A stretch of 64,000 nucleotides of DNA from Streptomyces canus (GTDB lineage: Bacteria > Actinomycetota > Actinomycetes > Streptomycetales > Streptomycetaceae), in contig NZ_JAUSYQ010000002.1 in NCBI RefSeq assembly GCF_030816965.1, positions 4,933,501 through 4,997,500 on the forward strand, in the 5' to 3' direction. Made by a program: the position numbers and the translations under genes. This document shows positions 17,043-25,430 of this stretch, in pieces. How positions within the stretch are numbered: position 1 is the first letter of the stretch; each line of letters starts with the position of its first letter. Below the pieces are notes generated by a model that was not told the DNA's origin, ran no database searches, and saw only the letters and a program-made list of their open reading frames with translations.

Positions 17043-17234
17043 ATGGGCAAACAGGTCAAGTGCGGGTCGACCCATACCAAGACCGGCAAGCGGTGCCAGA
17101 ACCCGGCGATGATCGGTTACTCCCGCTGTCAGTTGCACCGAGGCGAGTGGAACCCGCCGCAGAAGAAGAAGACCAAGAAGCGCCAGCCGCAAGCTGTGGT
17201 GCGGTTCTCTGCCGGGGAGTTCGGAGCCTGGTGA
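17043..17234 (+). CDS. Small Cys/His zinc-finger-like protein (HGG-motif type)
   Basis: 63 residues. 'KCGSTHTKTGKRCQN' and 'GYSRCQLHRGEW' give a C-x(n)-C-x(n)-C-x2-H pattern like the short 'CGAKTKxGxxC...CxxHGG' proteins of phages and plasmids, followed by a Lys-rich tail. AGAGGA lies six bases before ATG 17043. It probably binds zinc; function unknown. It converges on the broken restriction gene. Confidence 0.6.
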   Translation: MGKQVKCGSTHTKTGKRCQNPAMIGYSRCQLHRGEWNPPQKKKTKKRQPQAVVRFSAGEFGAW

Positions 17235-17239
17235 GATTC

Positions 17240-17682
17240 TCAGGCCCGTGCTGATGACGGTGTAGCGCTTGCACTGGATGATCATTGTGTGGCCGTCTGG
17301 GAAGCGCCGGTGACGTCAGACAGTTGTCTCCGGAGCCGCCGACGCGGCGGACGTCGGTGCAACCGTCGCGCCAGCAGAGAGCCGCGCCCGGTTCTTCGAA
17401 TTCGGTACCGGACATCTTGTCGACGTCGGCCAGTGTCCGATGGCCGGCCCGAATCGCGTCCTGCCCGGCGCCAGCGCCGGCCCCCGCCGCGAAGGAGCCC
17501 GGTCCGTACGTAAAAGCCACCCGGCTCCGGTAGCAAGGCCACCGAGCACGACAGCTCCGATGAGGTACGGCCACATCGCTGATCGGAACACCACCCAGCG
17601 TGACCAGTAGCAGGGCGCCACCGCTGAGGATCACCTTCCACTGCCTGCGTGCAGATGATCGTCGCCCGCGCTTCCTGGCCAT
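17240..17682 (-). pseudogene. Broken Mrr-type restriction endonuclease with membrane N-terminus
   Basis: From ATG 17680-17682 the minus strand encodes 'MARKRGRRSSARRQWKVILS', then a hydrophobic hairpin in another frame ('YLIGAVVLGGLATGAGWLLR'), then 'MSGTEFEE' and 'ALCWRDGCTDVRRVGGSGDN', and in yet another frame 'DVTG' and 'MIIQCKRY'. Together these are the DUF/Mrr_cat proteins common in Streptomyces: membrane-anchored, with the catalytic 'D-x(n)-Q-x-K' core of the PD-(D/E)xK fold. At least three frameshifts are needed and the C-terminus beyond 'QCKRYTVIST' is lost, so it is not functional. Confidence 0.75.
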
Positions 17683-17907
17683 GGCTTCCCCTCCATCGGC
17701 TCCCTGCCGAGCAGCGCGGTGGCGAAGGTGGGCCGCCTCTTGGCCAATGGCTCGAATCCGGCCGCTGACCTGGGTGAAACGGGGGCAGCCTTGGTTGCAG
17801 GTTTGGTTGCATTCACCTCCGTTCAGCAGCGTCCGGAAGCCTCCGGATGGACCATTCCACCGCAGGTCAGGACGTACGCGGCCACCCCCGAACCCCCAGA
17901 CGAACAT

Positions 17908-17963
17908 TTGGAAAGCGTGTTGGGGGCAACCCCTCACGAGTTCGAATCTCGTATCCTCCGCCA
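17908..17963 (+). other. att copy 3: 3' half of tRNA-Ser(GGA)
   Basis: Identical to the tRNA-Ser 3' half from TTGGAAAGCG through CCA. It is preceded by CGAACATTTGG as at copy 2, and by CATTCCACCGCAGGTCAGGAC about 50 bp earlier, matching the flank of copy 2. Downstream identity with copy 4 continues for about 60 bp, through the tRNA terminator. It is the junction of elements B and C. Confidence 0.88.
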
Positions 17964-17985
17964 GTGCCTCACCGGGCACGATGTC

Positions 17986-18017
17986 GAAGGGCCCCACCGT
18001 TCGCGGTGGGGCCCTTC
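17986..18017. terminator. Duplicated tRNA-Ser terminator (copy at att 3)
   Basis: GAAGGGCCCCACCG and CGGTGGGGCCCTTC with a TTCG loop; identical to the hairpin at 20891 and one base-pair different from that at 11186. Confidence 0.8.
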
Positions 18018-18053
18018 GTCGTTGTCCGTCTCACTTTCCGTCTCAGTTGAGCT

Positions 18054-18689
18054 TCAGCTGGTCTTCGGCTGCTCCCAGAGAGCGTCGCCGACTTGTTGGG
18101 CGACCTTGCGGAGCAGCGTCCCTGTGACGTGCATGTACCGGGCGCGCATCCGGGCCGCTCCCCCGGGCTCCCAGCCCATGATCGCGTCGACCACGACGTC
18201 TGGGAGGCCGAGGATCAGGAGGAGGGTCGCGGCAGTGTGGCGAGCGTCATGAAGACGGCCGTCTCATACGCCTGCGTCTCGCAGTAGCCGCTTCCAGGTG
18301 TGGAAGTCGGTGTTCGGGCTGAGGGGGCCACCGGTCGGGGCGGCGAAGACGTATCCCTTGTCCTCCCAGTCGGTACCGGCCTCGACCCGCTCCTTCTCTT
18401 GCTGCTCCTGGTGCTGGCGAAGAAGCTTGATCAGCGGGTCGCGGAGACCGATGGTGCGACGTCCGGCGCGGGACTTGGTGGACTTGTGCTCTCGGCTGGT
18501 CTGCTGTTTCTGGGGGCAGTAGCCGGCCTTCCGGCCGCACGGGTTGTCTCCACAGCCGTGGGTGTACTTGGGCCGGAGGCGGTTCTTGCGGATGCGGACG
18601 TACCCTGCGTCCAGGTCGACGTCTTCCCAGTGCAGCCCGAGCGTTTCCCCTTGGCGGAGGCGCGAACGGATCACGTGCCGTCGAAGCAA
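18054..18689 (-). pseudogene. Tyrosine site-specific integrase, 5' deleted with nonsense codon (element C)
   Basis: The minus strand encodes the catalytic domain of a Streptomyces phage/ICE integrase: 'RLRQGETLGLHWEDVDLD' with the first catalytic Arg, a cysteine-containing insert ('YTHGCGDNPCGRKAGYC'), 'KSRAGRRTIGL', 'HDARHTAATLLL' (His-x2-Arg box) and 'MGWEPGGAARMRARYMHVTG' with the nucleophile Tyr. Two lesions are visible. The N-terminal arm-binding half is absent (18690 onward is unrelated), and an in-frame TGA at 18264-18266 sits where relatives have Arg, consistent with CGA to TGA. It lies next to att copy 3, transcribed toward it, as expected of int. Confidence 0.88.
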
Positions 18690-18706
18690 ACAACGGAGGG
18701 GCCCTT

Positions 18707-18874
18707 ATGAGCACTGTCCACGTACGCATCGGTGACTACCGGTCCAAGTACCACACTGACGTGGATTGCCCATCGCTGAACGGGAAGCAAGACACCTACA
18801 CGGGGCAGACGTCGATGTCCGAGGACGAGGCCAAGGGACAACGGCTCACAGCCTGCCAGCGCTGCAAGAAGTGA
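18707..18874 (+). CDS. Small Cys-rich protein of element C
   Basis: 55 residues from ATG 18707, with GGAGGGG seven bases upstream, so translation is likely. Pattern 'YHTDVDCPSL' ... 'LTACQRCKK' suggests a single zinc-binding knuckle (H/C-x(n)-C-x2-C). I do not recognise a function. It begins just beyond the truncation point of the integrase relic and reads away from it. Confidence 0.6.
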   Translation: MSTVHVRIGDYRSKYHTDVDCPSLNGKQDTYTGQTSMSEDEAKGQRLTACQRCKK

Positions 18875-19066
18875 CTGCGCACGCATCACAGCAGCAACGG
18901 CACCATGCGTCGCGTTGCCGCGCGGTGAATGTCTGACTGCGTGGCAACGCCCACGAACAACGGCGAACAAGCGCGAAGGTCCGCGGATCATCAGTGCAGG
19001 TGAGCGGCACACCACTTCAAGGCAGCACCCCCGCCGAGTTGCTTCGGGACGAAAAGAGGTCGTGAG

Positions 19067-19825
19067 CTAAAGGCCGTCGCGCTCGATCAGTGAACCATCA
19101 GGGCCCAGTGTGTAGACGCGCGGCGGGGGCATGGCTTCCACGGCTCTGCACAACTCCGCTTCCTGCTCTGCGAGATCGGGTCCGTGGCGGTCCCTCATGT
19201 GGAATCCGTGCAGCTTGATGCCGTCTGCGTCGACGTCATCGGGCTCGGGGCGCCCCTCTTGGATGAAGCCGCAGAGCGCCCTCAACGCGTCCTCGCCCAG
19301 CTCCAAGGGGTGAAAAGGCAGGGGGTATGGCTCTTCCTCTTCGCCAGGCCAGGGCACGATGTCAGCCGGACGGTTTCCGGCCCAGTAGGGCAGTTCGAAG
19401 GGGAGCGGTTCGCCGATGTTCTCCATGACGCCACTGTCCGGGGACAGACTCAGGGAGCGGATCAGGCGCCCGTCCTCCCACACGGCAAACGCCAGCCAGT
19501 CGACAACGCTGTGCATGGCGTGCAGGACCAGCCGTCGGCCGGCACTTGCCGACACCAGGTACTCCGGGAGCTGGGAGGGTAGGTCGATCATCACCCTCTG
19601 ATCGCCGATGACCTCCACGCCAGGCCAGCTGGCCGCGTACGCGGTCCCCTTCGGGGGGTACACGCCGTCCCAGAGAGTCGCGCCTTCGCATTCCTCGATC
19701 TCGCACCCCGGATACAGTCGCCGCATCATGGCGGCCGTCCGGTCACCGTCCGCCGACCCCACTCGTTGCAGCAGCCGCGGTATGTCGCCGTCGGCGTACA
19801 CCAGCAGTCCCGTCTTGGCTCCCAC
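19067..19825 (-). CDS. DUF6928-like protein
   Basis: 252 residues from GTG 19823-19825 ('MGAKTGLLVYADGDIPRLLQ'), the form in which I remember this actinobacterial family beginning; in-frame starts further up exist at about 19846 and 19933. Other recognisable pieces are 'LYPGCEIEECEGATLWDGVY', 'AMHSVVDWLAFAVWEDGRLI' and 'RSLSLSPDSGV...LPFELPYWAG'. No enzyme motif, signal peptide or membrane helix is seen. The family has no known role but is frequently found near SMI1/KNR4-type and toxin-immunity genes, which fits the neighbour at 20154. Part of element C. Confidence 0.6.
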   Translation of the reverse strand: MGAKTGLLVYADGDIPRLLQRVGSADGDRTAAMMRRLYPGCEIEECEGATLWDGVYPPKGTAYAASWPGVEVIGDQRVMIDLPSQLPEYLVSASAGRRLVLHAMHSVVDWLAFAVWEDGRLIRSLSLSPDSGVMENIGEPLPFELPYWAGNRPADIVPWPGEEEEPYPLPFHPLELGEDALRALCGFIQEGRPEPDDVDADGIKLHGFHMRDRHGPDLAEQEAELCRAVEAMPPPRVYTLGPDGSLIERDGL

Positions 19826-20153
19826 AGCCCCTCCCAGAGCGATGCCCATCCTGGCTGACGCAACATAACCGCACGCACTGACACGAAGGCTTCCACAGCC
19901 CCGCACCTGGCCGGGCTCCCCGAGCGCTCCCACGCTTCCCGACGACGACCAGACTGCACCACCACCGCGCCAGTCGAGCGGGGAGAGTGGGGAACCGTGG
20001 TCAAAGCCGACGAGGCCAGCCAGGCCGTCCAGTGCGGTCAGCCCAGGTCAACGTCCAGACCGCCCTCAAGTGCCTGCAGCTTCCCAAGCTCATTCGCAGA
20101 CCCTGCTGTGTCGCGGCATCGACAAGGGGAACTGCGTCGCTGAGGATCCTGGG
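19826..20153. other. Gap between DUF6928 and SMI1/KNR4 genes
   Basis: About 330 bp without a supported gene. A minus-strand fragment near 20041-20110 ('NELGKLQALEGGLDVDLG' before a stop) resembles the end of a coding sequence but cannot be extended convincingly, so it may be a remnant. Confidence 0.4.
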
Positions 20154-20663
20154 GTGACTGATGACGAACTCGTCCTGGCGGTCCGGTCGCATGTGGCCGG
20201 CCGGGGACTGCCCGGTCCCGCATCTGCTGAGGACGTCACCATCTTTGAGCGGGTAGTGGGCCGTCCGATGCCCGACTTGCTGAAGCGGATGTATCTCGAA
20301 GTCGCCAACGGTGGCTTCGGGCCCTGGCAGGTGGTCTCGCTGACCGAGACCGACGACTGGTTCAGCGACTGCGCGGACATCACCATGGCCTACCACGCGT
20401 TCGGCGGCCCCGACGGAGATGCCCTCCCGTCGGGACTCGTCCCGCTGATGGACCGCGGCTGCGCGATGTGGACACTGATCGACTTCCGTACGTCCGACGG
20501 CCAGATGTGGGACTGGGACCCCAACCTGTGCTGCATCCGGCACGCCCCTGCACCACTCGGACAATCACTCGCGCAGTGGCTTACCGACTGGTTGCGCGGC
20601 GAGGCGCACGAGGGCCCCTATCCGCACCGCGTGCCAGCCGACTCCGCATGTCACAACCCATGA
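20154..20663 (+). CDS. SMI1/KNR4 (SUKH) family protein
   Basis: 169 residues. 'IFERVVGRPMPDLLKRMYLE', 'VANGGFGPW', 'PSGLVPLMDRGCAMWTLIDF' and 'WDWDPNLC' are typical of the SUKH fold. In bacteria these proteins often act as immunity proteins against contact-dependent or secreted toxins. The C-terminus ('SLAQWLTDWLRGEA') is the usual amphipathic helix. The start is GTG 20154, with GAGGAT eight bases before it. No toxin gene is adjacent, so it may be an orphan immunity gene carried by element C. Confidence 0.8.
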   Translation: MTDDELVLAVRSHVAGRGLPGPASAEDVTIFERVVGRPMPDLLKRMYLEVANGGFGPWQVVSLTETDDWFSDCADITMAYHAFGGPDGDALPSGLVPLMDRGCAMWTLIDFRTSDGQMWDWDPNLCCIRHAPAPLGQSLAQWLTDWLRGEAHEGPYPHRVPADSACHNP

Positions 20664-20812
20664 GGCCGAAGGCGGCCCGGTCTCACTTTCCGTCTCATTC
20701 ATCGGCGTTCACAGCCGTTCAGGCAAGACCACAAGCCCCGTAACGCACGGAGCCCGGCTCTCCATGAACGCAGGTGACCACCTGTACCCGGGCCGCCACC
20801 CCACCACCACAG

Positions 20813-20868
20813 TTGGAAAGCGTGTTGGGGGCAACCCCTCACGAGTTCGAATCTCGTATCCTCCGCCA
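20813..20868 (+). other. att copy 4: 3' half of tRNA-Ser(GGA)
   Basis: Identical to the 3' half of tRNA-Ser. The upstream flank carries GCGTTCACAGCCGTTCAG (about 110 bp before), the same arm-like sequence as at copies 2 and 3. CTCACTTTCCGTCTCA occurs just inside both ends of element C (near 18030 and 20682). It is the outermost (attR-like) copy; the original chromosome should resume after it. Confidence 0.88.
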
Positions 20869-20890
20869 GTGCCTCACCGGGCACGATGTC

Positions 20891-20922
20891 GAAGGGCCCC
20901 ACCGTTCGCGGTGGGGCCCTTC
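20891..20922. terminator. Duplicated tRNA-Ser terminator (copy at att 4)
   Basis: Same perfect hairpin as at 17986. If the island was inserted into the tRNA 3' end, this is the original chromosomal terminator or a direct descendant of it. Confidence 0.8.
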
Positions 20923-21119
20923 GTCGTTGGCCGTCTCAGTGTTCCGGAGCCCGTGTCTGCCGTCGGCTCGTCTCGTCGGGCTGGGCTCGCTGCGGGGAGG
21001 TGCCCGGACTCTGTCTTGGTACGACATCCGCGGATCATGGAATTGCGCCAACCTTGACCTTGGCGCCGAAGCGGCTTCGGCCCGACTGTGACGTTCCCCG
21101 TCTGTCGAGGTGAACCCTC

Positions 21120-23549
21120 ATGAAGTCCCGATCGACGCTGGCGGCTTGGCTGAGCGAACTGGACGGTCCACGCCTGGCACGCGTACTCGCCATGCGGAAG
21201 GACGCGGCTTCCTCTCCGGAACCACGCTCGGTGGGGGAACTGGCGGACCGTCTCCAACGTCCGGGGTCCGTGGCACTCGTCCTGCCGCACCTCACGCTGC
21301 CGTGCTTGCAGGCCGCCGAGGCGCTGGCCGCCCTGGGGGGCCGAGCGACCCGGGACAGCCTGGCGGAGTTGCTCGGCGCGACCTCCCCCGCGGCGGTACA
21401 CGCGCTGGACGCGACCCTGGAGGCACTGTCGGTTCGGGCGCTCGTGTGGCGTGACGGCAACGAGACACTCCGCATGCCTGCGCCCTTGCGACAGGCGTGG
21501 AGCACACCCCTGGGACTTGACGCCCCGCTGGAAGAACTGCTGGCCGGCACCACCTCGGAGGAACTGCGCGGCATGCTGACGGCCCTGGTTATCAAGCCAC
21601 CCGGCACCAAGCAGCAGCGACTCGCGGCCCTGGTGGAGCATCACAGTGACGCGGAACGGATCGCCGCGCTGGTGGCGGGGGCACCGGCGGCCACACGGAA
21701 GTTGCTGGAGCAGAACGCCAGGTCCACGCCACGTCAGTCACTGTTCGTCGCGTTCGGGGCTCCTGGCAGCGACCTGCAACCAGGCGCCCGATGGGCACTC
21801 GACCGCGGGCTTCTGCTCCAGGACCGTCACCGGTACGGGCCCGTCCGGATGCCGCTGGAGGTGGCCCTGGCTCTGCGGGGCCCCGATTGGCACGCTCCGT
21901 TCGAACCTCTTCCGCCCGTCACACAGTTGGTGCCCGTCACCTCCTCGGAGGTGGAGCGGGAGGCCGCGGTGGCCGCCACCGCGTTCGCGGCCCATGCAGC
22001 CGCCGTCCTTTCTGCGTGCGCCACCGCTCCACCGGTCCGGCTGAAGTCGGGCGGGATCGGCGCGCGTGAACTGGCCCGGCTCGGCAAGGCCGCCCAAGCG
22101 GACGACGCCGTCGTACGCATCACCCTGGAGACCGCGTACGCCGCCGGACTGCTGGCCCGCGACGGTGATCGCGTACCTCTCACCGAGGCGTACGACGCCT
22201 GGGCCGAGCAGGAGCCCGCGAAACAACTCGCCGTACTGCTCCGGGCATGGCGGGATCTGCCGCTCACCCCCACCCGGGCGCGCGACGAGGACGACAAGGC
22301 GCTGCCCGCGCTCGCCGGTGCGCCTGACTGCGGCGGCTGTCTGCAGGCCCGCCACGGGCTGCTCACCGCGGCCTCGGGGCTCCCGGCAGGACAGGGTGTG
22401 AAGGTCGCTTCGGAGCTGGGGCCGCTCGTGGCCTGGCACCGTCCGCTCGCCGACGACGCCTCGCCCGAGGACACGGCACCGTTCAGCACCGTGATCCGCG
22501 AAGGCGAACTGCTGGGCGTGCTGGCACGGGGTGCGCTGTCCCCGCTCGGTGCCCACCTGGCGGCCCACGCCGACGAAGAGCTCGACAGCACGGCCCGGCG
22601 ACTGCTGCCCCCCGCGACCACGACGGCCCGGATCGGCGCCGACCTCACCGCCGTCGTCACCGGCACGCCTTCCGCGCGACTCGCAGCGCTGCTGGATTCG
22701 ACGGCCGACCGGGAGACCAGTGGCACGGCGTCGGTATGGCGCTTCAGTGCCGGCAGCATCCGCCGGGCCCTGGACGCCGGCCGCACCCCGGACGACATCA
22801 CAGCCGACCTGGCAGCCGGCTCCGCCACCGCCCTGCCACAGCCGCTGACCTATCTCATCGCCGACACCGCACGAGGTCACGGACGGGTGCGCATCGCCCC
22901 CTCGGCCTGTGTCATCCACGGTGACGAACCCGCGCTCCTGGCCGAACTCGCCGCCCACCGTGCACTGTCCAAGCTCGCCCTGCGGCAGCTCGCCCCGACG
23001 GTCCTGGTCAGCGGCAGCCCACCCGCGACGGCTCTCGCCGCGCTCCGTGCCGCGGGTTACGCCCCGGTCGCCGAGACCGCCGGGGGCACGGTACGCATCG
23101 AAAAGCGCCTGCCGCAGAGGGCCGCCGCTGTCGTTCCGCCCCCGCGAAAGAACGCCGGGCGGCGCCGACCCGGGACCACCGCGGCCCGCGCCTCGGACAT
23201 GCCCAGCGACGCCGGGACGGACGTCCTGGCCGACCGGCTGCTCAAGGCCCCGCCCACGACACCGGAAGCCGACCCGTTCGGCAGCGGGGTGCCTTTCGCG
23301 ACGGACACCGAGGAGATCGTCGCCGGATACGCGAAGCACCTGTCGTACAGCGACGTCCGCCAGGTCGCCCATGCCATCGACACCGGTGCGGCCATCACGG
23401 TCGAGTACATCGCCGCATCGGGCAACCGGACCGTACGCACCCTCAGCGACCTGGAACTCGACCCGCCCTACCTCGACGCCTGGTGCCACCTGCGCGAAGC
23501 GGAACGCGTCTTCACTCTCTCCCGCATTCATGGCGTGATGCCCGCGTAG
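21120..23549 (+). CDS. Helicase-associated / WYL-like domain protein
   Basis: 809 residues, no helicase motifs I-VI. The middle and C-terminal parts match the 'helicase C-terminal domain-containing' proteins of actinobacteria ('FSAGSIRRALDAGRTPDDI', 'LPQPLTYLIADTARGHGRVR', 'VIHGDEPALLAEL'), known as the accessory half of XPB-type helicases. The last 80 residues ('LSYSDVRQVAHAIDTGAAIT', 'RTLSDLELDPPYLDAWCH') resemble a WYL domain, which often senses nucleic acids or nucleotides. A GAGGTGA site precedes ATG 21120. It may regulate or assist DNA repair; no partner is adjacent. It begins 250 bp after the last att copy, so it may be the first chromosomal gene beyond the island. Confidence 0.7.
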   Translation: MKSRSTLAAWLSELDGPRLARVLAMRKDAASSPEPRSVGELADRLQRPGSVALVLPHLTLPCLQAAEALAALGGRATRDSLAELLGATSPAAVHALDATLEALSVRALVWRDGNETLRMPAPLRQAWSTPLGLDAPLEELLAGTTSEELRGMLTALVIKPPGTKQQRLAALVEHHSDAERIAALVAGAPAATRKLLEQNARSTPRQSLFVAFGAPGSDLQPGARWALDRGLLLQDRHRYGPVRMPLEVALALRGPDWHAPFEPLPPVTQLVPVTSSEVEREAAVAATAFAAHAAAVLSACATAPPVRLKSGGIGARELARLGKAAQADDAVVRITLETAYAAGLLARDGDRVPLTEAYDAWAEQEPAKQLAVLLRAWRDLPLTPTRARDEDDKALPALAGAPDCGGCLQARHGLLTAASGLPAGQGVKVASELGPLVAWHRPLADDASPEDTAPFSTVIREGELLGVLARGALSPLGAHLAAHADEELDSTARRLLPPATTTARIGADLTAVVTGTPSARLAALLDSTADRETSGTASVWRFSAGSIRRALDAGRTPDDITADLAAGSATALPQPLTYLIADTARGHGRVRIAPSACVIHGDEPALLAELAAHRALSKLALRQLAPTVLVSGSPPATALAALRAAGYAPVAETAGGTVRIEKRLPQRAAAVVPPPRKNAGRRRPGTTAARASDMPSDAGTDVLADRLLKAPPTTPEADPFGSGVPFATDTEEIVAGYAKHLSYSDVRQVAHAIDTGAAITVEYIAASGNRTVRTLSDLELDPPYLDAWCHLREAERVFTLSRIHGVMPA

Positions 23550-23561
23550 GACCCATGGGCA

Positions 23562-23975
23562 GAGCACCAAGAAAGAAGAGACAGTCGACACCGCTCTTCG
23601 GAAGGTGCCGGAGAGTCGGCGTCGCGCCCTGGCTCGTCCCCGGCTGCGGGCCGCGGCCGGGGACGGCGCATTCGATCCGGACCAGGCGGCAGCCGCCGGG
23701 CTCATCACCACCTGCCCGATGACCGAGCTCGAGTTCTTCTACAGCGCCCGGTCGGCAGCCGACAGGGCGCGCGGCATCGAGGACATCGACTGATCTTCGG
23801 TCGAGTTCCCGTCGACGACCGCGCCTGCCAGGTCCAAGAAGCTCTCGCCAAACGGGGAAAGCATCGCGGTGCGGGTGCGGTGGATCTCGTCGTCGCCGCG
23901 ACGGCGAGCCGCAAGGGCTCACCCTCCTGCCCGGCAACCACGCCTTCGCCTGCGTCGCGGCGGTTGCAGGTGGCT
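23562..23975 (+). pseudogene. Fused relic of a vapB-vapC toxin-antitoxin pair
   Basis: One frame reads 'STKKEETVDTALRKV' and 'LRAAAGDGAFDPDQ', the C-terminal half of a VapB antitoxin, and continues directly into 'AGLITTCPMTELEFFYSARS', 'AADRARGIEDID', an internal part of a VapC PIN-domain RNase. After a TGA, further VapC pieces follow in another frame ('VQEALAKRGKHRGAGAVDLV'). A deletion removed the end of vapB and the start of vapC with its first catalytic Asp, and a frameshift broke the rest. No functional toxin or antitoxin remains. Confidence 0.7.
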
Positions 23976-24104
23976 GATCTGGACGCACGTCGACGACCTA
24001 CGTCCGCTGCCGCCGACATGCCGCGCATGGCGTAATGAGCCGCTCCGACTGCTCGACCAGGTCACGTTGTGCGGAGGCAGTGACCGGAGCGGGGTAGGAA
24101 GGCG

Positions 24105-25346
24105 GTGGCGAACCGGGCCATGGGCGAGCAGAGCGTGGACCGGTCGGAGGGTTTCGGTGAACGGCTGCTCGGGGTGCTGCTGGATCGAGCGCGGCTGTTG
24201 CCGCCGCAGCTGATCGCTCCGCTGATCGCGGAGGAGGTGGCCAGGATCGGCGGCCGTGAGGTGTCCATCCTGCTCCAGGACTACGCCCAGGAGCTGCTGA
24301 TGCCGCTTCCGGGCAAGAAACTGCATGTGGGCCAGCCCGAGCCGGTGACCGACTCCCCCGCCGGCCGCGCCTTCCAGCGCGCGGACGTCGTCGAGGTACC
24401 CCACGCCCGCGGCGGCGTCCGGATGTATCTGCCCCTGCTGGACGGAAGCGATCAGGTGGGCGTCATGGCCCTGACGCTGGATACCGTCGACGACGATGGC
24501 CGACGCCTGTTGCGCCGGCTCTCCGGACTGGTCGCCGACATGCTGGTCACCAAGAACGCCTACACCGATCAGTTCTTCCTGGCCCGGCGCCGGGAGCCGA
24601 TGAGTGTGTCTGCGGAGATCCAGTGGGGCCTGCTGCCGCCGCTGACGATGACCGTGCCGCAGGTCGAGGTGGCAGGCATCCTGGAGCCCGCCTACCGCGT
24701 CGCCGGCGACAGCTTCGACTACGCCCTCAACGACAACATCCTGCACATGGCCGTGATCGACGCGATGGGCCACGACCTGGACGCCGCCACGATGGCGACC
24801 ATCGCCATCGGCGCCTACCGCCATGCCCGCCGGGTGTTCGTCAGCCTGGCCGAGAAGTACGCGTTCATGGACCTCGCCGTCTCGCGGCAGTTCGGCGCCG
24901 ACCACTTCGTCACGGCGCAGCTGATGCATCTGAACATCGCCACCGGTGAGCTGGAGCTGGTCAACGCCGGCCACCCCGCCCCACTGCTGATCCGCGGCGG
25001 AAAGGTCGTGCGGCAGCTGGAGAGCGCGACGACGCTGCCCGTCGGCTTCGGAGGCGAGGCTCCTCGCATCAGAGAGCACACGCTCCAGCGGGGTGACCGG
25101 GTGCTCTGCTACACCGACGGCATCATCGAGGAGCGCCTCGACGGCGGAGAGCCCTTCGGTGAGGAACGCCTCGTCCGCTGCGTCAACCGCCTGGGGCAGG
25201 GGCCGTCGGACGGGATGCGGGCGGATCTGCGACTGCTCTCGCACACGCTGAAGAAGGAAAGGGGCGGGCGCACCAGCGACGACGCCACCCTCTTCATGAT
25301 CGAGTGGCGCGGAGGCGCCGCCGACCACCTCGCGATCCTGGACTGA
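24105..25346 (+). CDS. GAF-PP2C (SpoIIE-type) serine phosphatase
   Basis: 413 residues. A GAF-like sensory region (about 35-165) is followed by a PP2C phosphatase of the SpoIIE/RsbU type. Metal-binding motifs are 'VAGDSFDYAL' and 'IDAMGHDLDAATMA', and near the end 'VLCYTDGIIEER' and 'SDDATLFMI'. Enzymes of this kind dephosphorylate anti-anti-sigma factors and release SigB-type sigma factors; Streptomyces has many, and two SigB-type sigma genes lie 18 kb away (no direct link shown). No membrane helix. GTG 24105 is chosen for its AGGAAGG site; ATG 24120 is the alternative. Confidence 0.88.
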   Translation: MANRAMGEQSVDRSEGFGERLLGVLLDRARLLPPQLIAPLIAEEVARIGGREVSILLQDYAQELLMPLPGKKLHVGQPEPVTDSPAGRAFQRADVVEVPHARGGVRMYLPLLDGSDQVGVMALTLDTVDDDGRRLLRRLSGLVADMLVTKNAYTDQFFLARRREPMSVSAEIQWGLLPPLTMTVPQVEVAGILEPAYRVAGDSFDYALNDNILHMAVIDAMGHDLDAATMATIAIGAYRHARRVFVSLAEKYAFMDLAVSRQFGADHFVTAQLMHLNIATGELELVNAGHPAPLLIRGGKVVRQLESATTLPVGFGGEAPRIREHTLQRGDRVLCYTDGIIEERLDGGEPFGEERLVRCVNRLGQGPSDGMRADLRLLSHTLKKERGGRTSDDATLFMIEWRGGAADHLAILD

Positions 25347-25430
25347 ACACCTCGACGTCGACGAAAGCCGCCATGCGCCTTGCCGGCCAAGGACCGGTGC
25401 AGCGGCGAGAGCGTGCTGAGGGGGCTGATC

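Noticed and set aside
14452..17907. Integrase gene in element B
   Set aside because: I looked for the 'GWEP...RRRY' C-terminus next to att copy 2 on both strands and saw none.
20038..20223. Minus-strand small gene ending 'GGLDVDLG'
   Set aside because: Only the last ~18 residues look protein-like; no start or ribosome site can be defended.
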